From Methanobrevibacter sp. (lineage in GTDB: Archaea; Methanobacteriota; Methanobacteria; Methanobacteriales; Methanobacteriaceae), in contig JAGCBE010000255.1 of NCBI GenBank assembly GCA_017652345.1, positions 1-64,000 on the forward strand: a stretch of DNA of 64,000 nucleotides, in the 5' to 3' direction. Positions within the stretch are counted from its first letter, which is position 1; each line of letters opens with the position of its first letter. Positions 48,260 to 58,404 of this stretch are shown here, one piece after another. The position numbers and the translations under genes are program-made. The notes below the pieces were generated by a model. The model made no database searches and was not told where the DNA came from. It saw only the letters and a program-made list of their open reading frames with translations.

Positions 48260-49423
48260 TTACAAATCATTTTCAATTCTAATAGCTCGGAAAGATGGTA
48301 AATTTGGAACAGGATGTTCGGTATTAGTCATTCCAAAATATTTTACAGTACCCATTTTCCCTACTATGTCATTTATATTTTCACGGTAATATTGCTTTAA
48401 TGCTCTATCACCTATTGGTTTAGCTTTAAATCGTGTTCCATCTGGCATTTCCATTAGAAAACACATATCTTCATCACGTAATCCTTCTACTAAACCTAAA
48501 ATTTTAAATTCGTCATCAACGAATTCCTTTACTTTTAATGCACGATTATCTCTAGCGCCACACTTATATTCCTTATCGGGATCTTTTATTACCAACCCTT
48601 CATATCCATTTGCTACAGCTTCATTATGCATTTCCATAATTGAATCCAATCCACTAATCAACCTCTGCTCAATTATGATTAATTTTGAGTTTTCTGGGCA
48701 ATTCTGCTTAAATTTATTTAAACGTTCAACCCTTTGTTTAAATGTAGAACTTTCATCTACTATGTCATAACAATGATAACATAATTGTTTGTGATCTTCT
48801 TCTAAAGTTTCCTTTCTAGCAAGACCACTAATTTTTTGAAGATTTCATCCGTGACGATATAATTCACCATCTAAGATTAAACCTTCGTTTTCGGTCAATA
48901 ACTGAACAATATATGGATCTTGTCTTATATAAGTTGCTGGAATATCATAGTTTCCTCCTCCTCTAGATGAAGTATGAACTTCTCCATCTCTTAAGAACAA
49001 AAGCATTCGAACTCCATCGTGCTTATAAGATCCGTATCATTTTTTATCAGTTAATTTTTTGTTAGTTTTATCTAAAACTTTACATAACATTGGTTTAAGC
49101 GCACCATTAGCATCTGTTTTTGTTGTTCCAAGAATTTCATTACATTTAGCATCTGTTAGCTCGCTTAATTTTAAATCACTAACATCTTTATAACCTTTAT
49201 CGAGATACTTCTTAAAGTTTGAATTGAATTCGAGCTCACACTGTTCATCAATTGTTCTTTTAACTTTACCCTTAAGTATTTCAACATCTGGAGCAACTAC
49301 TTTTTTACCAGTAAGAAGACCGGATTCTCTGTGAATTAAATATTTATCATCAACCTTTTCGGTTCAAATGTGTATATATCTAACTTTTCCTTTAGAATCC
49401 AATCCAATAGCTTGTTTGTTCAT
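48260..49423 (-). CDS. ATP-dependent DNA ligase
   Basis: 387 residues. The adenylation motif YKHDGVR has K134. Further nucleotidyltransferase motifs are SSRGGG, LDGELY, EGLVIKD and KVKEF, then an OB-type end. Such ligases join nicks with ATP and serve phage replication. Three TGA are read as Trp (HIWTEK, KKWYGS, HGWNLQ). ATG 49423 overlaps the upstream TAA. A short N-terminal domain precedes the catalytic core. It is smaller than bacterial LigA (NAD type) and like other phage ligases. Confidence 0.85.
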
Positions 49424-49788
49424 TAAAGTAATTCAAAGTCGTATAGTTCTGGATCTCAAAGACGAGATAAACGAAATCTAATACATGTATCAGATACAAT
49501 TTCAAAATCATCCAATTCAACAAATATACAATCAGCTCTACTACTTGGTTTCATAAATTCCATGTAACTTATTGTAGACTTTGGTTGGTTTTCAAAGAAA
49601 TTTATCCTAAGAAGATATTCAGAACATTTAGGAATTGGATCAAATATGATTGCTTCATATTCATATTTGTCTAATCCAATATTTATTATTTGAATACCTC
49701 TTAATTTAATCGGATGTCTTATTGCAAGATCTCATGTTGGAAATGATCAACTTTCCTCTTCTACCTTAAGTCGTTTTACTGTATTCAT
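49423..49788 (-). CDS. Small unknown protein upstream of DNA ligase
   Basis: 121 residues, ATG 49788 to TAA. Three TGA read as Trp (ESWSFPTWDL, LWDPEL). Beta-rich with alternating hydrophobic residues (KLRGIQIINIGLD). Stop and ligase start overlap (TAATG), so the two are probably coexpressed. No recognised domain. Confidence 0.55.
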
Positions 49789-49791
49789 AAC

Positions 49792-50214
49792 TTAATCTCA
49801 TTCTACGATAAAATTATTTATATCAGCAGGAAGTCTAAAAGAACCTTCGAAAACAATTTTAGTGTCAGTTAATTCTACAATTTCTATTTCCTCGCATCGT
49901 TCAAGACCCTGTTTGTTTAAATAATTGACAAATAACATATTGTATTCTTTTGGAAATTTATCAAAAAGAACACCTTCGTATGTAAACATACCTTTATGTC
50001 TGCCAATTAATTTAACACCATAAACAGTAATTTTCTTTTTGTTTCCAAAGTCTATGAATATTTCAGCAGTTTCTGTATTACAATATAACGTATAGTTGTT
50101 TTCTGAATATTTATCAGAAAGTTCAACTAGTGCTTCTGTTATATCTGCATCTGTTAATCTTTTAAATACAACTGGATTTGATTCTAATTGATTCAAAATA
50201 CCTTGTGAGTTCAT
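49792..50214 (-). CDS. Small unknown protein downstream of dUTPase
   Basis: 140 residues, ATG 50214 overlapping the dUTPase stop. The penultimate Trp is encoded by TGA and the gene ends at TAA 49792-49794. Beta-rich (YTLYCNTETAEIFIDFG, KKITVYGVKLIG). No family recognised. Confidence 0.55.
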
Positions 50215-50723
50215 TATTTTCCAGTACTACCGAATCCACCAGATCCTCTCTGTGTTTCAGAAAGTTCTTCAACTTCATTAAACTCTATTTGAGGATATGG
50301 TATAATTATTATTTGTCCAACTTTGTCTCCGACTTCATACCAATCGCAAGCATTTATTCTATAGTCTTCAACGTTCTCTCCTCACAAAATGCTTGAAGTA
50401 GTAAATTCATTATTAGTTGCTTCACTAGGTTTATTTTCAACACGATAGTTACGCTTAAAACGTAATTTTAGTTCACCTCTATAACCAGAGTCTAAAACAC
50501 CTACAGAATTGGCTAATAAAAGATCCATTTTACTATTTGAACTTCTAGGAAATATTAACATTACATATCCTTCAGGTACTTCAAATGCTAATCCAGTTCC
50601 ATATTCTATATATTTATCAGTTACGTTAATAGATGTTGCAACAACATCCATTCCTGCATCTCCTGGTTTAGCGTATTGTGGAATTACTGCATTTTCACTA
50701 AGCTTTTTTATATTAACTTTCAT
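50214..50723 (-). CDS. dut: dUTP diphosphatase (trimeric dUTPase)
   Basis: 169 residues. It hydrolyses dUTP to dUMP, feeding ThyX and keeping uracil out of DNA. All five motifs are present: AKPGDAGMD, PRSSNSKM, GVLDSGYRGE, GDKVGQIII and RGSGGFGSTG at the C-terminus. One Trp is TGA (after TSSIL) and one is TGG. ATG 50723 lies just after the terminator hairpin of the reductase-like gene. Confidence 0.93.
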
Positions 50724-50744
50724 TATAATGTATATTAAATGAAA

Positions 50745-50767
50745 AACGAGGGTTATTCGCCCTCGTT
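50745..50767 (-). terminator. Terminator at the end of the reductase-like gene
   Basis: AACGAGGG pairs with CCCTCGTT (eight pairs, 7-base loop). On the - strand TTTTTC follows. The TAA of the upstream gene (50753-50755) lies in the loop, so a terminating ribosome would disturb the fold. Confidence 0.7.
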
Positions 50768-50965
50768 ATCTTTTACATATAATGTACAGTGACAAATATC
50801 GTTTTCACGATATTCTTTACATGGACACAATCTGTCTTCTCTTGTTTTGCCCGGATTCATACACGGACACTCTCCATTATTTAGTTCGCAACGTTTTAAA
50901 ATTGCATTTACTGTTTTATCATTAGAATTTAAATGTCAACCTTCTTTTCTAAGAATTTGTATCAT
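50753..50965 (-). CDS. Ferredoxin-thioredoxin reductase catalytic-chain-like protein
   Basis: 70 residues, seven Cys. The pattern CPC (33-35), CPC (47-49), CHC (58-60) is that of the ferredoxin-thioredoxin reductase beta chain, which binds a 4Fe-4S cluster next to a redox disulfide. The CPC-to-CHC spacing matches the plant-type enzyme; the first interval is shorter. One TGA is Trp. It follows nrdG and overlaps its stop by 17 bases. A role as electron carrier for nucleotide reduction is inferred. Confidence 0.65.
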
Positions 50966-51428
50966 TTCAAAATTTATAAGTTATGTCTTCCATGTACCAC
51001 CTTTCTGAATCATGATGAATTTTTACCATTTTTTGATTAGTCGTCTTAACGTTTATTGGACCAAGATTTTCTACATATGGTCCAATTTTCACATAATCGA
51101 AATCTGGAACAAAAGTAGGATAAGAATCTTGACCTGAATATCAGCAAGTTCTTATTCGATTATCATAATAATCGTGAACTCATTTAGATAATTCATTTAC
51201 TTTTGTTGGTTCTGCATCACCACCCATAAAAGTAACACATGTTATTCCATCGTTTGACATTATTAGATCTTGCAATGTTGCTTTTGTAAGTTCAGATCCA
51301 ATATCTCCTCATAGTTCCGGACTATGACACCCAAAACAATGGATAGGACAATTAGAAATATTAATACATAGTGAAATTTCATCTGGAACTTCACTGAATG
51401 TAACTAAACAATTTGTATATTTTAACAT
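50949..51428 (-). CDS. nrdG: Anaerobic ribonucleotide reductase activating enzyme NrdG
   Basis: 159 residues. It is a radical SAM enzyme that makes the glycyl radical on NrdD. The CxxxCxxC cluster motif is CPIHCFGC, followed by HSPELWG where Trp is TGA. TFMGGDAEP replaces the usual GGEP. Five TGA codons occur in total. ATG 51428 overlaps the NrdD stop by 7 bases. Size is standard for phage NrdG. Confidence 0.88.
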
Positions 51429-53611
51429 TCTAAATTACTTGCTGAATGATATACTCTGGTTAGAGCTTCTTTATAACGTTCGTTATCAAATTTAGGAACT
51501 GGTCTTAAATATCCGATAATTCTTGTTCAATCTGTAGTTTCAGTACTTCCACACTTTGGACATACATCAAAATGATGTTTTTCAATATGACCACATTTGT
51601 CACATTGACAGTTAGGGATGTTAAATGTAAAGTAAGAACATCCGACTTTAATAGCATAATCTATTAAGAAACTATATTGTTCCTTTGACAGGTGTTCATT
51701 TAAATTACAATGTAATCCCACACCTCCATCTAGTGTTCCTGTAAATTCACGACCATGAAGTTTGAATCTATCAAGAATAGAAGTATTTGGATCGGATGCA
51801 AGGTAGAAATACGAATTATAAAGATTTCTATCTTCTGGTACCCAATATCCGTCTTCCTTATCCCACTTATAATTCTTAGAAGATAAAGATTCTGCAGGTA
51901 CAAATTCTGTATTAAATTGGAACTTTTTAGTAGAATTCTTTTTATTTAATTCACTTATGGTACCAGTAATTAAATGGCAAAACTCTTTGTATCCGTCGTT
52001 ATATGAACACTTAAGTCCAAGATACTCAGCAGCTTCATTAATTCCATTTAATCCAACTGTAGAATAAAGTTTAGACATTGAAATATATCCAGCTTTACTT
52101 GCTGTAAACATTCCATTTGCCTCTCATTCATATAGCATTGTTTTATATGCAATATGATATTTATGAACTCTTTCTACTACTTCTGTTAATAGATTTTTAA
52201 TCCTTACATATGGATGAACACTGGAATCAAATTCATGTCCTCGACATGCATCTTGAGTTAATCGATTAAGATTAATTGTAATTACGTTACAAGATCCAGT
52301 TTGAACACCGGTAAGTCCATTAGTAAAGGAAAAGACATTCTCATTTATTTGGTTTCTGAGTCTACAGCAAGAAGCAAGGCTATCCGGATTGTCAGATAAA
52401 TAAGTAAAAAAGCTATGACCTTTAGCATACATTTCAGTAGTTAAATCCTTATAATTTTTGTCAATGACATCTTTACCATCAGTAAGTAGTGCCATTGTTT
52501 CTACAGGGAAGGTTAAGAGCGTTTTTGCTCTATAATCATTAAATCAATGAATAAACTTTCTTTGAAGATAATCAACTCTTCTTCATGATGGTTTGGTCCC
52601 ATCTGGGAATGAAAACTCATCAAATAGAGCGTGTCAATAATTCTCATCATAATAAGAAATATTAGTAAAAGGACTTTGTGCACCTCTATTTCCAGCTGGT
52701 TGATTCCAATTACAAACAACATATTGGAATTGTTGTTCAATCATTTCTCCAATAGTTTTTGCATTCTTAACAACCTCTGGATTCTCTGCATATAAAGATT
52801 CATTTAAGTCATAATTTTCACCATAATCTTTAGCTGCAAAATAGTCAAAGAAGTTAAAGAATTCTCCAAATGCAACAGCACCTTTACATTGTGATGCAAG
52901 TAAAAATGTTGCGTTTACTAATTGACCACAGAATGAATGTAAATGTTTTGGAGATTTAGTTCCAGTTCCGTCAAGAGAGTCGGTACCTTCAAGTAAAGGA
53001 TAGAGAGTTACAGCTTCACAGTAATTTTTAATTACTGGTGTTGAAGCTTCATCGTGAGAATAAATAAGATGTGAAGTTAAATCAGTAAGGTATTGATCTG
53101 CTAATTCTTTGCCATATAATTTATTTATTTCATCATATAGCATTATCCGTTGAGTTTTTCTGTTATCTCACTTATATACTTCAGATTCCATATTCGCAAC
53201 ATTCTTTAAATTCATGTTTGCATTTGGATCAGAAGCACTAGAAGTAGCAGCATTTTCTCCATTTAACTGATAATTCTTCATGTAAAGAATACGATCTTTG
53301 ATTAACCGTTCTTCAGTATGCTTATGACGATATTCAGTATATGCAATCTGAACGTCATAATATTTAAATTCGCCAAGTGAGTAGATAACAAATCTTTGAA
53401 TATCTTCTACACTTTTATCCTCATCAAATGTTTCAGTAATTGTTTTTAGGTAATCTATGAAATCATCTGGAGCATCCGAATTATAAACAGAATTAAATGC
53501 TTTATTTACGGCATTCTTAATTTTTTCAAAATCAAATGGAACTATTGTACCATCTCTTTTGATTACGTTAATTGTTGATTTCTCTTTCGAGTTGTTCCCA
53601 ATTTCTATCAT
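51422..53611 (-). CDS. nrdD: Anaerobic (class III) ribonucleoside-triphosphate reductase NrdD
   Basis: 729 residues. It reduces NTPs to dNTPs without oxygen, suiting a gut anaerobe. The N-terminus has an ATP-cone (INVIKRDGTIVPFDFEKIK). GSCNVITINL carries a catalytic Cys. The C-terminal zinc site is CDKCG and CPKCG, and RIIGYL holds the glycyl radical at G700. Six TGA are Trp. The start overlaps the GIY-YIG gene stop by 44 bases. Confidence 0.93.
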
Positions 53612-54029
53612 TTAAGTTTAAATATTGTTCAAACATGTCTTCGAATAAACATCCCCTATAAGTAATAGGTGTTACTTTATTTATAAGGGATACTCCATCT
53701 CATTCATAAGAACCACATACAGAAAGTCTTCTTGTCTTCTTAGCCATTCTAATCAATTTAGCTTCTAAAGTACATGCTTGTATATCTGTAAGATTTTCTG
53801 CAACAATAATTAGTTCTCAACTAGGATCTAATACTCTACTAAGGACATCTTTAGTATGCTTAAATGGTCTATCCCATACACCTTTTCCAATGTATTGGAT
53901 TCTTCCATTCCATTTCCACATATACACTAAAGTGCGGCCCTTCTCATCTACATTCTTAAATAAATTTAAACTTAGATGAAGAAATCGTATAGTGAAACCT
54001 AACTCTATTCAGTAGTTATATATTCCCAT
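53568..54029 (-). CDS. GIY-YIG nuclease (homing-type)
   Basis: 153 residues. The core is LVYMWKWNGRIQYIGKG, followed by RPFKHTKD, a WELIIVAENLT strand and a helix with ACTLEAKLI. This is the compact GIY-YIG fold found in free-standing phage homing endonucleases; GIY is replaced by VYMW. Three TGA are Trp. It overlaps the 5' end of nrdD by 44 bases, close to a typical homing target. No DNA-binding tail domain is obvious. Confidence 0.75.
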
Positions 54030-54053
54030 ATACTATTTCTTCAAAAAGATAAT

Positions 54054-54084
54054 AAAAGGAGGGGATTTATTAGATCCCCTCCTT
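54054..54084 (-). terminator. Strong terminator of the 179-aa gene
   Basis: AAGGAGGGGAT pairs with ATCCCCTCCTT, 11 perfect pairs with a 7-base loop. TTTTATTAT follows on the - strand. Confidence 0.88.
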
Positions 54085-54107
54085 AAGTTTCAAATTTAGT
54101 TAGTTAA

Positions 54108-54647
54108 CTAAAATGAAGCGATTGCGTTCCCGAGGAAAATGTAACGACCCTTCTCAGCGTTGATTGAAGGAACATACTTAAGGTGACCAACAACGTTCTT
54201 ACCATCCTTTACACGATAAACAACTTCAATGTTCATGTCAGCCTTAACATCAGCCATTACTTCCTTAGCTGCTTTAATTGCGGCATCCTTTGTGGCACCG
54301 TCACCAGCGAGAGATACAACTAGTTCACCATTGTCAACTCTACGAACTTCATAAGTTCTTTCGGTTTCCATACGACCGTCAGTAACAACATTCTCGTATG
54401 TATACGGACGCTCACGGGTATCCTTAGAACCAGAAGCAACAACAACAATGAAACCAACACCAGGGACATTCGTTAGCTTTTCTTTGTCTAACTGATCAGT
54501 AGCAAAAGTCTTTAACTGCTGATCAGAAATAGGACTACCTGCGTTTTTCCAAGATGCAGTCTTATTACGAATTACTTTAAATCCCTCAGCCTCTGCAGCT
54601 GCTACAGCCTCCTCGTAGGAGTACACTTCAAATTCACGTTTTACCAT
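54108..54647 (-). CDS. Conserved crAss-like small protein, independently transcribed
   Basis: 179 residues, ATG to TAG, single Trp as TGG. The codon choice looks richer in G and C than that of its neighbours. It starts VKREFEVYSYEEAVAAAEAE, has TASWKNAGSP and TRERPYTYENV, and is an alpha/beta protein of about 20 kDa. I recall similar proteins in other crAss-like phages without an assigned role. Its own Bacteroides promoter and a strong terminator make it a monocistronic unit, probably highly expressed early by host RNA polymerase. Confidence 0.8.
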   Translation of the reverse strand: MVKREFEVYSYEEAVAAAEAEGFKVIRNKTASWKNAGSPISDQQLKTFATDQLDKEKLTNVPGVGFIVVVASGSKDTRERPYTYENVVTDGRMETERTYEVRRVDNGELVVSLAGDGATKDAAIKAAKEVMADVKADMNIEVVYRVKDGKNVVGHLKYVPSINAEKGRYIFLGNAIASF

Positions 54648-54738
54648 AATTTAATTAATTTAAACATTAAACATTAATCCAACATTTTTACTTGATTTTT
54701 TCAAGTGTTTTATTAGTTTTCTTTCTAATTTTGTTATT

Positions 54739-54770
54739 CAAAGTTACGAAAAATAATTGAATTATACAAA
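54739..54770 (-). promoter_or_regulatory. Bacteroides-type promoter of the 179-aa gene
   Basis: On the - strand TTTG (54770-54767), a 20-base spacer, and TAACTTTG (54746-54739). Exact fit to TTTG-N19-21-TAnnTTTG. The leader of about 85 bases is very AT-rich with no Shine-Dalgarno site, as is common in Bacteroides. Confidence 0.75.
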
Positions 54771-54773
54771 TTA

Positions 54774-54971
54774 TTAGTCAGTTTTTCCAATAAAATCAAT
54801 GATGGTTGGTGGACCTAATGGAGTACCATGTCATGTTAAATTAATTTTTATTCCAAACGTAGAAGTTGAAGGATCTCCAATTCATTCGGATTCTAAACCA
54901 AGCGCATAAAACTCGCTTATTATTTTATTCCTAACAAAATTTTCAAGATCATTTAAAGTAGGTCAATTCAT
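54774..54971 (-). CDS. Small unknown protein
   Basis: 65 residues with three TGA read as Trp (MNWPTL, SEWIGD, LTWHGT). ATG 54971 overlaps the exonuclease stop (TAATG) and TAA is at 54774-54776, just before the promoter of the next gene. No recognised family. Confidence 0.55.
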
Positions 54972-56023
54972 TACTCAAATTCAATTTCTTTATCGTAACC
55001 AAACATCTCACAATAAGCTACTCTGCAAAGTAACTCACGAAGTTGTTTGTGTCCCTCTCGCATTTGTGCACCACTAACATAAAACGAGCGAGACCAATTA
55101 TGAGGAATTGTTTCTACTACTAACATATTGGCATTCACTTTCCAACCGACTTCTTTAGAAACACCGTATTTTCTCATACAATACCAATATAAAATTTCAC
55201 TATATACTGCCATTTGTCTGGCATATCTATAATGATTAAAGCTGCCTTCTTCATGCATAAATGAATTAACTGATTTACCAGTTGTCTTTAAATCATTTAG
55301 CGTTATGACTTTGTTTTCAAAATCAATTGTCCAATTATCTGCTTTCATTTTAAATTTAAGAACTGCACATTTATCTTTATATTTTACAATATAATCCATA
55401 AATAATGCATCTTCGCAGAATGATAAAATTGGATTTCCAAGTGAATCGACAGGGTGCAACTTAGAAACAATTTCTTCATTATTAAGACAAGATTCTATAC
55501 AATTTGTTACTGTATCCCAATCTTTATCGGATACAATAACTCTTTGCTTTTCAGAAGGAGTGTTATTTAGATTTTCAAGATTCTTTGCATAAGGAATGTA
55601 CACATCCTTAATTGCTTGAATCTTTGTATCAATTGTATTGGCAAAATAATTAACTTTTAATGCCGCTTGTTTGATAGCTTGATCTAAATCTAAACCTTTG
55701 TTCAGAAATTCTGGAATAGTTGTTAATACATCATCTAATTTAGAACCAGGATTTCCAAGTTTGGGAGCTAGTTCAAATGATTCCGGTTGCAGAATACATT
55801 CGTGAACAGCAGAGCCAATCTTTAAAGAAGATGTGCTCAACTTAGGATGATTTTTAAATAAAGCTGGACTTCCACCTTCTTCAGGATCAATCCACTTTAG
55901 TCCAGAATTCGATATATAATGTGAATAATTATCGGAGAAATAGATATCATCATCTATTTCCTCTTTACGCACAGAAGTGATATCTGGAACAATTTTAAAA
56001 TCTTTTAGTCTTACTTTTTCCAT
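54971..56023 (-). CDS. RecB/Exo VIII-like PD-(D/E)XK exonuclease
   Basis: 350 residues. Motifs in order: GSAVHE with H74 and E75, KADN with D229, NDLKTT with D244 and K246, and YARQMAVY with Q270 and Y274. This is the RecB-type order (as in phage exonucleases that resect DNA ends). All six Trp codons are TGG. It lies downstream of replication genes with a RecA-like ATPase, suggesting a recombination role. Confidence 0.75.
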   Translation of the reverse strand: MEKVRLKDFKIVPDITSVRKEEIDDDIYFSDNYSHYISNSGLKWIDPEEGGSPALFKNHPKLSTSSLKIGSAVHECILQPESFELAPKLGNPGSKLDDVLTTIPEFLNKGLDLDQAIKQAALKVNYFANTIDTKIQAIKDVYIPYAKNLENLNNTPSEKQRVIVSDKDWDTVTNCIESCLNNEEIVSKLHPVDSLGNPILSFCEDALFMDYIVKYKDKCAVLKFKMKADNWTIDFENKVITLNDLKTTGKSVNSFMHEEGSFNHYRYARQMAVYSEILYWYCMRKYGVSKEVGWKVNANMLVVETIPHNWSRSFYVSGAQMREGHKQLRELLCRVAYCEMFGYDKEIEFE

Positions 56024-56047
56024 CTCTTATTACTTAAATTAGTATGA

Positions 56048-56842
56048 CTACTTTAAACTTAGATTTAAGTCATACACTCTACGATGCCCTACATTATAAT
56101 ATTTGTTATGAGGGGCATCCATCAAATAACAAAATATACCTGCATCAATAGCATCTTTATAATTATCCCATTTATCGTCAATTAATATACTCACGTTATG
56201 TTCTTTGAGTAAATCAATTTTACTTTCATTCCATGGAACACAGTATACTGGAGCACAAGGAAATCCATTCTTTTCTAGATTCTTTTTGGTCCATTCTACT
56301 GGAATACTACGACTGGTAATATATAAATCAGGTTCAAAAGATGGAAGATGTTTTGTTGGTAAGTTTGTCCAAAACTCTTCGTCTGTGCTTAATTCCTGAA
56401 GTTTCTCACGAATATCGTAAGATCCATTCCAATAATTATTAAGTTTTTTACCTGTTTTGTTTTCATACGCACCAATAAAATCCAAGCAAACATCATCAAT
56501 ATCTAATGCTACAATTGGACGATTTATTGGGAGAAATACTCTATTATCCCCAGCAGGATTAATATAAAAGTATTCGGCAAGAATTAAAGCGTTTGCTGCA
56601 ACTTCAGCAATACTTAAGTTACCCTCAGGAGTATAATCTTCTCCTAATTCGAAAGCAGTTAAATGTTTCTTAAGTGAAGAAATTACTTCATTCCACTTTA
56701 ATCCATTCATCCATTCATTTACGTCATGTTTTTCAAGTTTAGACGTAAGAACTTTGTTCACTTCATTTAATCCCCTCTGGGGGACCAAATCATACCTAAC
56801 TGACAATGGTTTTTGATTCGGATTCATCTTCTTTCTGTGCAT
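56048..56842 (-). CDS. Fusion: nucleotide diphosphohydrolase-like N-terminus with HAD 5'-nucleotidase domain
   Basis: 264 residues, or 259 from ATG 56827. Residues 12-95 (RYDLVPQRGLNEV, LKKHLTAFELGEDY, ANALILAEYFY) resemble the all-alpha dATP/dGTP diphosphohydrolase N-terminal family (DUF5664, MazG-related). Residues 108-264 are a HAD phosphatase: VALDIDDVCLDF with D114 and D116, YITSRS, and SILIDDKWDN. Together they could convert a dNTP to a nucleoside, cleaning or biasing the pool. All seven Trp codons are TGG. Substrates are not determined. Confidence 0.65.
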   Translation of the reverse strand: MHRKKMNPNQKPLSVRYDLVPQRGLNEVNKVLTSKLEKHDVNEWMNGLKWNEVISSLKKHLTAFELGEDYTPEGNLSIAEVAANALILAEYFYINPAGDNRVFLPINRPIVALDIDDVCLDFIGAYENKTGKKLNNYWNGSYDIREKLQELSTDEEFWTNLPTKHLPSFEPDLYITSRSIPVEWTKKNLEKNGFPCAPVYCVPWNESKIDLLKEHNVSILIDDKWDNYKDAIDAGIFCYLMDAPHNKYYNVGHRRVYDLNLSLK

Positions 56843-57011
56843 TTAATGCGTTCATAAACGTACTGGCTAATAACATTGGTAAGTCCGGTTCCTCTCCTTC
56901 ATTGAATTCAGGTTCCATTGACATCTGCATGCTAAGATCACCGTTTTGTTCTGTAAAATACATAGATATTTTACGACTTCCGTTATTGAACGTTACGATT
57001 GTTTCTTTCAT
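56796..57011 (-). CDS. Small unknown protein
   Basis: 71 residues, ATG to TAG, no Trp. Acidic middle (EPEFNEGEEPDLPML) and Lys/Glu/Ser-rich end. It overlaps the genes on both sides (29 and 47 bases), which supports translation. No family recognised. Confidence 0.5.
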   Translation of the reverse strand: MKETIVTFNNGSRKISMYFTEQNGDLSMQMSMEPEFNEGEEPDLPMLLASTFMNALNAQKEDESESKTIVS

Positions 57012-57408
57012 TATATGTTTTTAATAATTCGTAAAAAAACTCCTTATCCAACATTACTACTTCACCTACTGTGCAAATATTTTTTTCTTTCTTTTCTTGT
57101 TTGGCCCAAATTATACAAAAAGTCTTTGGATCTACAGTAGACTCTTCTCGTATTTTAAAGTAGGAAGGGATTGATTGAGTTTTCTTTAGTTGTATATTTA
57201 CTGGCAACTGTTTGTTAGTGTCAACAATATCTATTTTATTATTATCGGCTTCTTTACTTTCAGTTCTACTTGTTTTAACACCAGTAAATCCAATCTCTCT
57301 CAACTCTCTTGCTATCTTCTGTTCGTATCTATTTCCTTTGTTTTTTGAATACGAACCGTTACGTTTCTTCTGAGGTTCAGATTGTACTGGTTTTGTCTTT
57401 TTCTTCAT
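56983..57408 (-). CDS. Holliday junction resolvase-like PD-(D/E)XK nuclease
   Basis: 141 residues, similar in size to archaeal Hjc. After a basic lead, NRYEQKIARELREIG has E29. Then come TSRTESKEADNNKIDIVD with D60 and NIQLKKT with Q73 and K75. This E-D-(Q)xK order and spacing fit small PD-(D/E)XK resolvases. The single Trp is TGG. It overlaps the primase end by 50 bases. Junction cleavage before packaging is the likely role. Confidence 0.65.
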   Translation of the reverse strand: MKKKTKPVQSEPQKKRNGSYSKNKGNRYEQKIARELREIGFTGVKTSRTESKEADNNKIDIVDTNKQLPVNIQLKKTQSIPSYFKIREESTVDPKTFCIIWAKQEKKEKNICTVGEVVMLDKEFFYELLKTYNERNNRNVQ

Positions 57409-58402
57409 AATATGACTTAACCTTATTTATTAATTCAACAGTGTTTTTGTTTCCATGAGCCTTTCTATAATCACTTATATCTTTATCTGACCCATGTCTT
57501 GGCAAAAATAGCACTCTCAAATCATTATGTTGTTTTTTAATTTTACACATAGCTTTTATACCTGGTTCATCATTATCATAAAACAGATATATTCGCTTGT
57601 ATTTCTTTTTAAGTCTATCATATTGAGAATCACTGACAAATAGATTCTCTGAACACGGTGCTATTGCTGGAATTCCATGTTCATAAAGAACCATCACATC
57701 CTTTAAGGATTTTGTGATTACCAGATCATCACCTCCGTTCTTAGAAAGCATATGAGCTCCTTGAATTTGAGTTCCTTTTCAATTAGCTATAAATTTTCAA
57801 GAACGTCTTTTTGGAAAATAAATTCTTCAATATTCAATTCCGTCTTTTATACCTCCAAAATAACCATAACATCTTTCAGATCCAGTAAATACGAAGAATA
57901 TATTTCCATTAAGTCAAACTGTTTTACATGGATAAACTTTAAATTTTTGTAAAGTATCTTTACTAATACCGTATCGTCCCCACCAATCCAAGTCAACTTG
58001 ATCTCAGTCTCTAATCTCAACTTGAATCCTGGCCTGTTCTGTTTTTTCCAGAACAGAGCCAGTATATTCGAGTTTTGGTTTATTGACAGTTAAATTTGGC
58101 CTTTGAATAATTCCAAAATCATTTGCAACTATTTGTAAGGCTTTGTAATAACTCACTTGAAATTTTTGTTGAACTACCGCAAAACAATCACCTATAAAAG
58201 CGCCAGAGAAATCTTTCATTATTAATCTCCCAGATTTATTGCGATAGAAACCACAGGTTGGTGTATTATCTTTACGCAAAGGAGATTTAAACAATCCTTT
58301 TTGTACTTTGACTCCAAGATAATGTTCCATAATTCTCTCCTCTGGTATCTTTGATAGAATTAGTTCTTTAGTAATAACAATTGGTTCAAGTGAAAAGTTC
58401 AT
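57359..58402 (-). CDS. DnaG-type primase with TOPRIM domain
   Basis: 347 residues. The N-terminus (PLRKDNTPTCGFYRNKSGRL, KDFSGAFIGDCFA) resembles the primase zinc-type domain without its Cys set. The TOPRIM domain has LVITKSLKDVM near 227-237, where the usual first Glu is replaced by TKS, and YDNDEPG with D276 and D278. Several TGA are Trp, one four residues before IWTSEET; the real end is TAA 57359. It lies directly after the SSB gene. Primes DNA synthesis with the helicases upstream. Confidence 0.78.
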
Positions 58403-58404
58403 TA

